DNA of 64,000 bases from positions 62,001-126,000 of the forward strand of contig CAYWLR010000004.1 in NCBI GenBank assembly GCA_964459465.1, read 5' to 3'. The notes beneath the pieces were generated by a model. The model was given only the letters and a program-made list of their open reading frames with translations. It ran no database searches and was not told the DNA's origin. Source of the DNA: CALAMC01 sp964459465. Its GTDB lineage: Bacteria > Zixibacteria > MSB-5A5 > GN15 > PGXB01. The position numbers and the translations under genes are program-made. Positions within the stretch are counted from its first letter, which is position 1. Every line of letters begins with the position of its first letter. Positions 36,022 to 44,889 of the stretch are shown here, in pieces.

Positions 36022-36210
36022 TTATTCGGCTTTTTCTATGCAATCCACCGGACAAACCTCGACGCAGTGAGGGCCGTTATCCTGGTCTTCACATTCGTTA
36101 CAGGTGTCGGGATTAATTACATAAATATCGCCTTCACTTATCGAACTGGTCGGGCATTCCGGGAGGCACAAACCGCACGCCGTGCACTCATCGGTAATCT
36201 TCATGGCCAT
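36022..36210 (-). CDS. 2[4Fe-4S] ferredoxin
   Basis: 62 residues with two four-Cys clusters. The first is C9-x2-C12-x2-C15-x3-C19 (CTACGLCLPECP). The second is C37-x2-C40-x8-C49-x3-C53, with an eight-residue loop (CNECEDQDNGPHCVEVCP), as in Allochromatium-type (Alvin) ferredoxins, followed by another Cys at 57. A cytoplasmic low-potential electron carrier; partner unknown. Ribosome site GGAGGT is clear. Single gene with its own terminator, downstream of two tRNA genes. Confidence 0.94.
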   Translation of the reverse strand: MAMKITDECTACGLCLPECPTSSISEGDIYVINPDTCNECEDQDNGPHCVEVCPVDCIEKAE

Positions 36211-36332
36211 AACAATTTACCTCCATTTGTTCTTCTCTGTCGCTTTTTTGTTGGAATATAGAATATTCATAAACGTTGTAAAGCAAAATATTCTGAACTC
36301 ATAAAAAAAATGCCCCTTTTCGCAATATAAAA

Positions 36333-36404
<72 letters not shown>

Positions 36405-36413
36405 TAACAAATA

Positions 36414-36486
<73 letters not shown>

Positions 36487-36498
36487 TTAACCTCTATG

Positions 36499-36526
36499 AA
36501 TATATATCGGTTTTTTGCTTTGTCAA
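36499..36526 (-). promoter_or_regulatory. Sigma-70-type promoter of the tRNA-Gly/tRNA-Cys unit
   Basis: On the minus strand TTGACA (36521-36526), 16-base spacer, TATATT (36499-36504), ending 12 bases before the tRNA-Gly 5' end. Confidence 0.75.
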
Positions 36527-36607
36527 CTTTTTTGCAATTCCCATAATAAAATTTATATTACCCCTAAATAAACACAAGCCTTTAATCGCCAAAGCGTTAA
36601 TAACCAT

Positions 36608-38497
36608 CTATTCCGTCGTGCTCTGGATCAGGGAGTCCAACCGGGGTAAATACCACGGCACCAGATCCTCCAGCCGGCGACGATATTTGGCCGCCGCTTC
36701 CGGATTTTTGGCGATGGCCAGTTCATAAAAATAAGCATCGCGGTAAGCCATATAACACATCGTGTCGGCGTATATCACTTCCATGGTCACGTCAATCCAT
36801 TTTTTTATCTGTTTGCTGTCACGCCAGATGCTGGCCTGATACTGCCGGGCGTAAGGAAATACCGATGGCGAAACATATTGGTCGCATTTCCAGAACTGAA
36901 GCATGGCGTTTCTGGTATCGCCCTTGTTTTTAAGGTTTATTCCCTTGTTATAACTCTGGACGAATTCAACATCGACATCTCTGACAATTTCGCTATCGTA
37001 CGGGAAATACTTTTTATAAACATCGTGCAACTGGCCGTCGAAAAAGAATCCGATTATACGATAGCTCTTCAAAAACTGGCTGTACATAAACAGCGCCCGT
37101 TCGGCCGGAGCCGAGGGCTTATGCCCCGTGGAAAATAAAATGTATTCCGGTTCCAGCCCCAGGATATACGGCGTATTATAGCTCCTCTCTTTCCAGGTCG
37201 ACTCCAAACCCTCAATGGGCGGTTCCGGATGCCGCGCAATCGTCGAATCGGTCAGCCCGAGCATGTCAATTACGGTATGGCCTTTGAGATTATAGCTGAA
37301 AACTCCAATCGTCGAAATAACCACTTTGAAATTGCTTTTATCTGTAGCCTTCAAATTATTGGCCATATTTACCATTTTTCTAATTAAAAATCTTTCGGCT
37401 GTCAAAAAAGAAGACACATGACCACGGGGAATGAAAATACCCCAGGCCATGATAATTATCAATGCGGCTATGACCAGAGGTATCTTTTTGAGCAGGACTG
37501 TCATCCCGTATACTATTAGAGTCGCCACCACCGCCATGATCGGGACGAAAAATCGATGCACCTTAAGGACGTCGCCGCCGATCAATGCGATATATATCGT
37601 GTACGCGATAAAAAAGCATAATAGCAGAAGCCCCCGGCGATATTCTTTTTTTATGATCAGAAAAGCCGGCAGAATAAATGCCCCGGCTCCGAGATAATGC
37701 CAGAAATACGTCCCGATATATTCGATACCGTCGGGGAGATTTTCCAGCACCGTCCCCGATTTGGCATAAAACGTATTCGGAACCAGGCCGCCATAATAGT
37801 AATATTTAAATACTAAATACGGTGCCAATGCGGCAAAATAGACGACCAGGCCGACTGTAATTTGCCGACCTATGCGACGCCGCTTAATTATATCATAAGC
37901 GACGATAAAAGCAAACACGGCCGCCCCTTCCGGACGAAGTAATGTGGCTATCACCGCCATTGGCGCTGTCATATACGATCCCCGCATATAGGCATACAAA
38001 ACAAGCGTCACCGCCAGACCGAACGCCGGGGTTTCGAGTCCCGATACGGACCAGTAGGCGTAGGACGGTATGGCCCCCAGAACGAGGGCGACGGCTCCCG
38101 CCCGAAACGTATCCTTCATAAAAACGTGCAACGCCAGCATGTATGCCGCAGCGATGCCCAGGCCACCAAAGATAACCCCGAATACCCGCGAGAATGACAC
38201 CAACTCGTATCCGGCCAGCCTGGCTAATATTATAAATATCGTCCAGAGAAAATTCGTGTAACCTTCAACCCTCTCCCCGATATTGAAAACCAGACCATGG
38301 CCGTCAATGAAGTTGGCGGCATAACGAAAGGTTATAAAGCTGTCATCCTGCGTAAAATTAAAGTTATAAGCCATGATTACGTGGATGGCTATTCCGGCCG
38401 CAAGAAGAAAAAGGCCGTACTTCGATTTCAGAAATGAATACAGCCGGGAAATAAATCGCGGCCTTTGCCCCGGCTTCGATTTGGTCTTTTTTGCCAT
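36608..38497 (-). CDS. Polytopic membrane glycosyltransferase (AftB/GT39-like, GT-C fold)
   Basis: 629 residues with about ten membrane segments in the first 370 and a soluble C-terminal part. The first periplasmic loop carries DDSFITFRYAANFIDGHG and ERVEGYTNFLW, the conserved acidic motif of GT-C enzymes that use lipid-linked sugar donors; the same phrase occurs in mycobacterial AftB-type arabinofuranosyltransferases and many FCB homologues. Expected to move a sugar from a polyprenyl carrier to a cell-surface acceptor. Acceptor and sugar are unknown. It follows glgA by 16 bases on the same strand, so they may be in one operon. Confidence 0.75.
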   Translation of the reverse strand: MAKKTKSKPGQRPRFISRLYSFLKSKYGLFLLAAGIAIHVIMAYNFNFTQDDSFITFRYAANFIDGHGLVFNIGERVEGYTNFLWTIFIILARLAGYELVSFSRVFGVIFGGLGIAAAYMLALHVFMKDTFRAGAVALVLGAIPSYAYWSVSGLETPAFGLAVTLVLYAYMRGSYMTAPMAVIATLLRPEGAAVFAFIVAYDIIKRRRIGRQITVGLVVYFAALAPYLVFKYYYYGGLVPNTFYAKSGTVLENLPDGIEYIGTYFWHYLGAGAFILPAFLIIKKEYRRGLLLLCFFIAYTIYIALIGGDVLKVHRFFVPIMAVVATLIVYGMTVLLKKIPLVIAALIIIMAWGIFIPRGHVSSFLTAERFLIRKMVNMANNLKATDKSNFKVVISTIGVFSYNLKGHTVIDMLGLTDSTIARHPEPPIEGLESTWKERSYNTPYILGLEPEYILFSTGHKPSAPAERALFMYSQFLKSYRIIGFFFDGQLHDVYKKYFPYDSEIVRDVDVEFVQSYNKGINLKNKGDTRNAMLQFWKCDQYVSPSVFPYARQYQASIWRDSKQIKKWIDVTMEVIYADTMCYMAYRDAYFYELAIAKNPEAAAKYRRRLEDLVPWYLPRLDSLIQSTTE

Positions 38498-38513
38498 TGT
38501 TCGAATTTAATGA

Positions 38514-39977
38514 TTACAGCGACCGATACAAGCGAATATAACGCTCCCCCGAACGTTCCCATGAAAAATCTTTGCTCATTCCCTGCTTGACTATCTTGTA
38601 CCAGAGCCGCCGCCGCCCGAACAGGGTAATGGCCCGTACCAACGCCGCCTTCAGGGCTCCCGGAGAATACTCATCAAAAACAAAACCCGTGCCGGTTTTG
38701 CTGTTTTCATCGAAGTCTTCGACTGTGTCGGCCAGCCCGCCGGTTCTGCGCACGACCGGGACCGTCCCGTATTTCAGACTGTACAATTGGTTCAACCCGC
38801 ACGGTTCATAGCGCGAGGGCATTAAAAATATATCTGCCCCGGCTTCAATCAGGTGCGCCAGGATATTGTCGAATTTCAAAAAAGTTTTAATCTTGTCGGG
38901 ATACGTCCGCTCCAGCCTCTCAAAAAGCGCATGATACTCCGGCGCCCCCGTTCCCAGCAGGATAAATTGCACGTTCTTCTCCATTATATCATCCATGATT
39001 TCCGCCAGGATATCGAAACCTTTCTGTGAGTCCAGGCGGGATATCATCGCCAGAAGCGGGCTGTCGATTCGAAGCGGCAGTCCGGCTTTATGGAGCAATT
39101 CCATTTTGTTACGTTTTTTATTGGACAGGTTGGCGATGAAATAATTGTACGGTATCAGCCTGTCTTTCTTGGGCGACCACGTGTTATAATCGACGCCGTT
39201 CAATATCCCGACCAAGTCCACACTGCGGTTTTTTAATACCCCCTCCAAACCCATACCGTATTCATTGGACAATTGAATTTCACTGGCGTACGTCGGCGAG
39301 ACCGTCGTAATCTTGTCGGCGAACACAATCCCGGACTTAAGAAAATTCACCTTCCCCCAGTATTCAAGCGGACCGCCCGCCGAGAAATGAATATCGGGAA
39401 GATTCAGCTTGGAATAAGTCTCGGACGGAAATGTCCCCTGATAAGCCAGATTATGTATGGTCAGGACGGTTTTAATGCCTTTGAAAAATGCCTCGTCTCG
39501 GTACTTCGTTTTGAGAAAAGTCACCACCAGCGCCGATTGCCAGTCGTTGGCGTGAATAATGTCCGGACGCCAGTCCAGCTTTTTCAGTGACTCGAGAACC
39601 GCCCCGGCGAACAGCAGAAAACGTTCGTCATTATCCGTATAATCCCGCCCGGTTTTTGGATCGACATACAACCCCTCGCGGTTGAAATATCTCTGGTTCT
39701 CGATAAAATAAGTGGGGCGGTCAAATGTGGAATCTTTCGGAGCATATAGCCGGCAAATGACTTTATCACGCCCGACCGCCGCGCCGATGTCTGCACCGAG
39801 CTCTTCGAGGTTAAACTCATCACGCTTGATAAAACCATATAAAGGCATGAACAGGCGGCAGTCATGACCGGATTTTCTGATGATACCGGGAAGAACTCCC
39901 GAAACATCGGCCAGCCCTCCCGTCTTGGCATAGGGCACTGCCTCCGATGTGACAAATGCAATTTTAAGACCATCCAT
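38514..39977 (-). CDS. glgA: Glycogen synthase (GT5, ADP-glucose or UDP-glucose dependent)
   Basis: 487 residues, normal for bacterial GlgA. The N-terminal glucan/sugar-nucleotide motif KTGGLADVSG lies at about 18-27, and the C-terminal half has PSRYEPCGLNQLYSLKYGT and RTGGLADTVEDFDE, the donor-binding and catalytic Glu region. Elongates alpha-1,4-glucan in the cytoplasm. Two bases downstream of galT, so the two are co-transcribed and connect galactose and glucose-phosphate metabolism to storage glucan. Confidence 0.95.
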   Translation of the reverse strand: MDGLKIAFVTSEAVPYAKTGGLADVSGVLPGIIRKSGHDCRLFMPLYGFIKRDEFNLEELGADIGAAVGRDKVICRLYAPKDSTFDRPTYFIENQRYFNREGLYVDPKTGRDYTDNDERFLLFAGAVLESLKKLDWRPDIIHANDWQSALVVTFLKTKYRDEAFFKGIKTVLTIHNLAYQGTFPSETYSKLNLPDIHFSAGGPLEYWGKVNFLKSGIVFADKITTVSPTYASEIQLSNEYGMGLEGVLKNRSVDLVGILNGVDYNTWSPKKDRLIPYNYFIANLSNKKRNKMELLHKAGLPLRIDSPLLAMISRLDSQKGFDILAEIMDDIMEKNVQFILLGTGAPEYHALFERLERTYPDKIKTFLKFDNILAHLIEAGADIFLMPSRYEPCGLNQLYSLKYGTVPVVRRTGGLADTVEDFDENSKTGTGFVFDEYSPGALKAALVRAITLFGRRRLWYKIVKQGMSKDFSWERSGERYIRLYRSL

Positions 39978-39979
39978 GG

Positions 39980-41020
39980 TTATTTTGCCGCGGCTTTATT
40001 AGTGAATTTGATATCGGCCTGCGTCGGGTCGATTTCCCTCATGAACGACGCCGCATCTTCGGGGCAGGTCGGATTAATATAGAACCCCGACCCCCATTCA
40101 AACCCGGCCATCTTGGTTAACTTGGGGATTATCTCGATATGCCAGTGATAAACGTCGTCATATTCCCCGCCTATCGGCGCCGTATGAATGATGAAATTGA
40201 ACGGCGGATTGTTGAGCGCCATACGCAACCGGTTCAAAACATCTTTCATCGCCTCGGCCAGATAGATGTAATTTTCCGTAGCCAGATCGGTCAATTGGGA
40301 GATGTGTTGTTTGGGCAACAGCCACGTTTCAAACGGAAAGCGCGAAGCGAACGGAGAAAACGCGATAAAATCGCCATAGTCGTTGATGATTCTTTCCTTG
40401 TCGTTCAATTCCTGACGGATTATGTCGCAAAAAATACAGCGTTCCTTGAATTCGTAATACTTCTTGGCGCCGTCGATTTCTTCCTGGACCCGGCGCGGGA
40501 TAATCGGCGTAGCGATCAGCTGGCTGTGTGAGTGTTCCAGCGACGCCCCGGCCGCCTCGCCGTGATTTTTGAATATCAAGACATATTTGAAACGCCGATC
40601 CCGCTGTAAATCCAGCGAGCGTTCCCGGAAAGCCCAGAGTACATTTTTTATTTCCTCAATCGAAAGATCAGCCAGATCTTTATAATGATCATTGGTCTCG
40701 ATGATCACTTCATGCGCCCCGACCCCGTTCATTTTATCGTACAAACCTTTGGGCTCACGATTCAAACTGCCTTCTATGCGCAAGGCCGGATATTTATTGG
40801 ATATAACCCGTAAAAACCACCCCGCTTTGTTGGGCTGCGTGCCGTTTTCCCGAAACGCCAAAACCTCCGGCGGCGTGCTCGATTCATTGCCCGGGCAAAA
40901 CGGACACATCCGCGGTTCCTCCTGCTTGGGGATATTCCCAAAACTGGACGGTCTTTTGCCACGGTCGGTCGAAATTATTACCCATCGCCCGATTACCGGG
41001 TCACGTCGAAATTCCGGCAT
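39980..41020 (-). CDS. galT: Galactose-1-phosphate uridylyltransferase
   Basis: 346 residues, HIT-superfamily. Motifs: RRDPVIGRWVIIS at the start, zinc-binding CPFCPGNE, the substrate stretch VIIETNDH, and the nucleophile region EHSHSQLIATPIIP (usually HPHxQ; here H-S-H-S-Q). A second Cys pair-like CIFCDI and the C-terminal HWHIEIIPKL agree. Swaps UMP between UDP-glucose and galactose-1-phosphate (Leloir pathway); some bacterial members of this type act on ADP-glucose, which would suit the adjacent glgA. No galK or galE is close by. Confidence 0.9.
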   Translation of the reverse strand: MPEFRRDPVIGRWVIISTDRGKRPSSFGNIPKQEEPRMCPFCPGNESSTPPEVLAFRENGTQPNKAGWFLRVISNKYPALRIEGSLNREPKGLYDKMNGVGAHEVIIETNDHYKDLADLSIEEIKNVLWAFRERSLDLQRDRRFKYVLIFKNHGEAAGASLEHSHSQLIATPIIPRRVQEEIDGAKKYYEFKERCIFCDIIRQELNDKERIINDYGDFIAFSPFASRFPFETWLLPKQHISQLTDLATENYIYLAEAMKDVLNRLRMALNNPPFNFIIHTAPIGGEYDDVYHWHIEIIPKLTKMAGFEWGSGFYINPTCPEDAASFMREIDPTQADIKFTNKAAAK

Positions 41021-41145
41021 TTGCTATCTCCCGTTCCCCCTTGAGTTGCCCTTCTTCACGGTCTTCAATCCGCAAGTATTCTTGCCCCTTTTGCTAGTTT
41101 CGACAACTATCGCCATTTCCTATAATCTATAACACCCCGCGCGGT

Positions 41146-42402
41146 TTATTGTTTGGCCCGATATATCTCGGCCAGGCGTTTCCGTAGAGCCTCACTCAAA
41201 ACCATTTTGCGGCGGGCCATGGCCGTTTCAATCGTTTCTATGGCCTTTTCGAATTGATAAATGGTCGTGCCGTCAGGGGAAAACCAGGTGAAATTATCAA
41301 TTTCGCGCTCCGTAACCAGCGCCCCTCCCAGTATATTACAGGAAAGACCGATATTAATCCCCGTATTTAACAGCGTCCCGATGGCGGTCCGCGTAAAATC
41401 GCCCACGAACGAGCCAACCTTGATCGATCCCGTCTCCACACTGCGCCCGTTAACCACCACCGCAATACTTTTATAATTATTCTTTAAATCCGAATTAGTG
41501 CTCATCGCCCCGAAATTGACCCATTCCCCGATATAACTGTGACCGATAAACCCGGCATGGTATTTATTGGAGTATCCCTGTATTATCGATTCTTCCAGTT
41601 CTCCCCCCACCCGACAAACCGGCCCGATCGAGCAGGCCGTAATTTTCCCGCCGACCAGCATTGAATCGCGACCGACATAAGTCGGCCCGATAACATAGGT
41701 GTGCGGTTCGATTCGGACATTGCGATCCAGAATGATCGGCCCCTCGGAAGCATCCAGAACCGTTCCCGGCATTATCTCAACACCATCCGCAACCAGTATC
41801 TTGGCCACATTGATTAATGCCGCACCGGGATAATCGGCGGCATCGGCAGTTTTAAACCCGGAATCCCTTTTGGTATAGAATATGAAATCATCGGTCAATC
41901 GACCATGCATGTCATTGACGAAATCCCATAGATAATTATAGCTTCCGACCTCAACTTTCATGATTTCAAAAGTTCTCCGGGCTTTATTTACAAAGGCGGG
42001 AAGATCTCCATTCATTAAATCCTGAAACTGCTGGTCGGTAAGTTTCCCGGCAACTTTCAACGCCGCAATTTCGACATTGCTGGACATTATAACAACGTCG
42101 CTATTGGCCAGCTTAAGGGCCTCAATGAATTTGCCGTCGGGCCGAATCCGCCCGTTTATAAGTACGGTTTCATCGGCGTGACGCCCATTGAAACTATTAA
42201 CCGGAAGCCCGGTAGTTTCCGCAGTCAGCTCTTCAATTTCTGGTCGACAGAATAAAAAGGGATTAAATCCTTCAAACAGGTCCGTCAAAATACGGATGGT
42301 CGGCCGGGCCCCCGACCGAAGACAAAATACCGGCCGAATCAAACTTAATGGATACAAATCCTTGAAGCCGGCGTCTTCGAATATTATTAAATTTTTCGAC
42401 AT
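41146..42402 (-). CDS. GlmU-like sugar nucleotidyltransferase with left-handed beta-helix
   Basis: 418 residues. The N-terminal half (IIFEDAGFKDLYPLSLIRPVFCLRSG) resembles the divergent GlmU N-like nucleotidyltransferase domain (NTP_transf_4). The C-terminal half has hexapeptide repeats of a left-handed beta-helix (VEIMPGTVLDASEGPIILD, GRDSMLVGGKITACSIGP, GHSYIGEWVNFGAMSTNSDL). A bifunctional nucleotidyl- and acetyltransferase activity is possible, but the substrate is unknown. The canonical GxGTRM loop of true GlmU is absent. It stands 125 bases upstream of galT and 22 bases downstream of queT on the same strand. Confidence 0.8.
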   Translation of the reverse strand: MSKNLIIFEDAGFKDLYPLSLIRPVFCLRSGARPTIRILTDLFEGFNPFLFCRPEIEELTAETTGLPVNSFNGRHADETVLINGRIRPDGKFIEALKLANSDVVIMSSNVEIAALKVAGKLTDQQFQDLMNGDLPAFVNKARRTFEIMKVEVGSYNYLWDFVNDMHGRLTDDFIFYTKRDSGFKTADAADYPGAALINVAKILVADGVEIMPGTVLDASEGPIILDRNVRIEPHTYVIGPTYVGRDSMLVGGKITACSIGPVCRVGGELEESIIQGYSNKYHAGFIGHSYIGEWVNFGAMSTNSDLKNNYKSIAVVVNGRSVETGSIKVGSFVGDFTRTAIGTLLNTGINIGLSCNILGGALVTEREIDNFTWFSPDGTTIYQFEKAIETIETAMARRKMVLSEALRKRLAEIYRAKQ

Positions 42403-42424
42403 ACTGCCACCGATGGTTTTGATG

Positions 42425-42934
42425 TTATTGATAGCCGTCTGTTTTGCCCGTCAGGACACCATCCCGCCGTGATATAATATAAAGTAAAGGCAGACCCAAA
42501 CCGTAACATGCAATCAATTGCCCGATGCCTATCCATTGCACGGTATAAAGATAGTTGAAGCCGGTCAGGGGTGATAAATATAAGGCCACGCCGAAGGCAT
42601 TCACCACCACCGGCGGTAAAGGTGCCAGCACCATACCCAGCTTTTTCGACTTAAGAAGACTGGCGGACATGGTCATTAATCCGGCCAGAAACGTGAATGA
42701 AGAACCGAAAACTATATCTTGAAGACCCTGACCCCCAAAAATGTTGGCAACAAAACAACCAGCCGTAAGGGCAATAATGGCCGGTGGATAAAAGAACGGA
42801 AGAACGGTTAAAGCTTCAGCCACACGAACCTGATAAATGCCATAGCTGATGGGCGCCAGTACTACCGTGAGAGCGACATAAACCGCCGCGATTGTCCCGG
42901 CGTAGGCTATATCGCGGGCAGACCTTCCTTTCAT
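42425..42934 (-). CDS. QueT-like transporter (ECF-type, putative queuosine precursor)
   Basis: 169 residues with five or six membrane helices. The N-terminal YAGTIAAVYVALTVVLAPISYG and IYQVRVAEALTVLPFFYP segments are those of the QueT family of ECF transporter substrate-binding components. No preQ1 riboswitch was recognised upstream and no que gene is in the window, so the substrate is by family only. A TTGACA/TTTTAT pair (42964-42969 / 42940-42945) would start transcription practically at the ATG, and the AAGGAAGG ribosome-like sequence lies inside the first codons. This suggests a leaderless mRNA. Confidence 0.8.
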   Translation of the reverse strand: MKGRSARDIAYAGTIAAVYVALTVVLAPISYGIYQVRVAEALTVLPFFYPPAIIALTAGCFVANIFGGQGLQDIVFGSSFTFLAGLMTMSASLLKSKKLGMVLAPLPPVVVNAFGVALYLSPLTGFNYLYTVQWIGIGQLIACYGLGLPLLYIISRRDGVLTGKTDGYQ

Positions 42935-43013
42935 ACCAAATAAAATCGCTCTTTATGCCCATTTGTCAACCAAAAAGAGAATATTCTCGCGCCGCGATAA
43001 CGCCCCGCAATGT

Positions 43014-43628
43014 TTACTTGTTGACAATCATCAGGTTCCTGATTTCCTGTGGCCTAAGAACCTTCCTTTTATGATCGACATCACATTCCAGGTATAATAA
43101 AACCTGGCGGCCCATTATTTTCATTTTCTTCGGACGAGCCTTGATGCAATCGGCTTTCTCATCCAACAGCCTGACCCGCACTTTTTGACCGGACATCATG
43201 GCGTACGTGAATTTCTTCAAAATCGACTCATCTTTTTTGCAGATGACCCCATTCGATGATTTCCGGCCGGTGATGCAGGTATTCAACGTGTCGGCCCGTT
43301 TCATTTTGTGACATGACAGCAATTTGGCCTCAATACCCTTGATAGTCCGGTGAAATGGCGGGAGATTGTTGAGAGGGGAACAGCTAAGGGAATACCCGAT
43401 GATTTCAAGCTCCAGGGGGGTAAAATCCGGGCTATCCCCCTCTGTCCCGGTTTTCAAACAATACCCCCCTGAATTCTCCAGCATGAAATTCATCTCCGAA
43501 AGTGAAACAATATCGCGATAAGCGGTCCGCCGAGATACGCGGCAGGCTATCGCAATTTCATCGATCGTATAACTTTTGCCACCCTGCAAAAATCTCGTAA
43601 GATAAACCAGGCGTTCGGTTTTGGTCAT
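43014..43628 (-). CDS. Small HTH_11/WYL-like transcriptional regulator
   Basis: 204 residues. The N-terminal 60 residues form a DeoR/HTH_11-type winged helix (TIDEIAIACRVSRRTAYRDI). The central region matches the linker of its upstream neighbour. The C-terminus is a reduced WYL-type domain without a clear WYL motif (QKVRVRLLDEKADCIKARP). AGGAG lies 5 bases before the ATG. It is smaller than typical WYL regulators (about 300 residues), so the effector domain is shortened. Tandem with another WYL-type regulator, with a palindrome between them. Confidence 0.75.
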   Translation of the reverse strand: MTKTERLVYLTRFLQGGKSYTIDEIAIACRVSRRTAYRDIVSLSEMNFMLENSGGYCLKTGTEGDSPDFTPLELEIIGYSLSCSPLNNLPPFHRTIKGIEAKLLSCHKMKRADTLNTCITGRKSSNGVICKKDESILKKFTYAMMSGQKVRVRLLDEKADCIKARPKKMKIMGRQVLLYLECDVDHKRKVLRPQEIRNLMIVNK

Positions 43629-43708
43629 GAATCACTCCTGCTTTTTTATCCCGCCCAAGCCTAATCGCGGGATGTTTGTGTTTCATGACCCTATGATAAT
43701 TAGAGGGA

Positions 43709-43725
43709 CTGACAGATCCTGTCAG
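43709..43725. promoter_or_regulatory. Palindrome CTGACAG-ATC-CTGTCAG, possible operator
   Basis: Perfect 7-bp inverted repeat with a 3-base centre, in the 105-base space between two tandem regulator genes and about 80 bases ahead of the second. There is no T run after it on either strand, so an operator is more likely than a terminator. Confidence 0.45.
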
Positions 43726-43733
43726 GGTGAAAA

Positions 43734-44678
43734 TCAAGAATTTTTAATTATTAAAGATTTTGCGCGGCGGCAAACCTCATCGCGAAGCTGTTTCGGCTCT
43801 ATCACCGAAAATTCGCCGCCAAAACCCATTAGCCAACGGCTGATTTCCTCAATGCCCGCCACCGTTACCTGATATCGGACACAGCCTTCGTCAATAGGGG
43901 TAATCAGCTCTCCGACATGATGATGTCCCGACCTGATTACTCTCGCCGCGGCGCCATTAAATATAATTTCCACATCGACCGGATTGCCGCTGTAAACCCC
44001 CCAGCTGTCCTTGAAATAATCGCCGGGGCTTATATCCCGGCGGGGTTTAAAATCCCGTCCGGTTATTTCAAGAAATTTTATCCGGTCCAGTCGGAACGTC
44101 CGCATATCCCGACGCTTATGACAGTATCCGACAAAATAAAAAGCCCGTTCCCGAAAAACCAGAAAGTATGGGTCGACTTCGCGATCGCCCGCACCACTCT
44201 CTATCGAGTCATAATTCATTTTCAGAGTCTTGTTATCGATTATGGCCCGCTCAATGAGCGGCGAGTACTTATCCAGACTTTCAGGATTGAACGTATTGCG
44301 AATATCGACTCGCGTGACTTCCGGTGCAAAAGCCTTGTCGCGCCTGACGTCCGGCGTCAAACAGGCCTCGATTTTCGACCGCAGGGATTTGATATGTTTT
44401 TTGGCCAGACCGCTTTTATAGAGCGGCGAAGATTCCAGAGTCGTCTTCAATGTCAAATATTCATCGACCGTGAAATTTAGCGGCGGCAGAAAATTATTCG
44501 AGGCAAATTTATACCCCCGGTCATAATATATCGGTACGTTGACTTCCGACAAAGCCGCGATATCCCTGTAAATCGACCGTTCCGTGACGCCGCATTCTTG
44601 CGCCAGCATCGCCGCGTTTAGATTCCGCCGCGAACGAAGAAGATTCAGGATATATAACATTCGATCATACTTGGACAT
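43734..44678 (-). CDS. WYL-domain transcriptional regulator
   Basis: 314 residues from the ATG at 44678, which has AGGGGC 7 bases upstream (an in-frame start at 44720 has no such site). N-terminal HTH_11 domain (MLYILNLLRSRRNLNAAMLA, VTERSIYRDIAALS), a WYL domain with REVDPYFLVFRERAFYFVGYC and TFRLDRIKFLEITG, and a C-terminal WCX-type domain (DVEIIFNGAAARVIRSGH, ISRWLMGFGGEFSVIEP). WYL domains bind nucleic-acid-derived or nucleotide ligands; such regulators often control stress or defence genes. The target here is unknown; self-control through the palindrome downstream is possible. Confidence 0.87.
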   Translation of the reverse strand: MSKYDRMLYILNLLRSRRNLNAAMLAQECGVTERSIYRDIAALSEVNVPIYYDRGYKFASNNFLPPLNFTVDEYLTLKTTLESSPLYKSGLAKKHIKSLRSKIEACLTPDVRRDKAFAPEVTRVDIRNTFNPESLDKYSPLIERAIIDNKTLKMNYDSIESGAGDREVDPYFLVFRERAFYFVGYCHKRRDMRTFRLDRIKFLEITGRDFKPRRDISPGDYFKDSWGVYSGNPVDVEIIFNGAAARVIRSGHHHVGELITPIDEGCVRYQVTVAGIEEISRWLMGFGGEFSVIEPKQLRDEVCRRAKSLIIKNS

Positions 44679-44741
44679 ACTCATGCCCCTAATAGTACTA
44701 TTCCGATGCGCCGATGTCAACTTCAGATCACCTCAATATCA

Positions 44742-44801
44742 TATGGTCGAAATCCCATAATTCTCTCCCCCGCCGATTTTTTGCGGACACCGTATCCCAT
44801 T
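44742..44801 (+). promoter_or_regulatory. Upstream activator sites for the sigma-54 promoter
   Basis: An 18-base imperfect palindrome TATGGTCGAAATCCCATA (44742-44759) and, 42 bases on, a half site GTATCCCATT (44792-44801). The same pair occurs ahead of the sigma-54 promoter at 48430. They lie about 70-120 bases before the expected transcription start, the usual range for enhancer-binding activators. Confidence 0.6.
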
Positions 44802-44833
44802 GCGCACCTTTCTGTTACTAAGCCCGGCCGGAT

Positions 44834-44849
44834 TGGCATAAAGCTTGCA
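44834..44849 (+). promoter_or_regulatory. Sigma-54 promoter
   Basis: TGGCAT-N5-TTGCA at 44834-44849, close to the consensus TGGCAC-N5-TTGCW with exact spacing. Transcription would begin near 44861, 29 bases before the start codon at 44890. Confidence 0.72.
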
Positions 44850-44889
44850 CAATGGAATCTCCGGAATATAGTTTAACCATGGGGGAGAA

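Noticed and set aside
42935..43013. preQ1 riboswitch ahead of the QueT-like gene
   Set aside because: No preQ1-I or preQ1-II consensus was found, and the promoter leaves no room for a leader.
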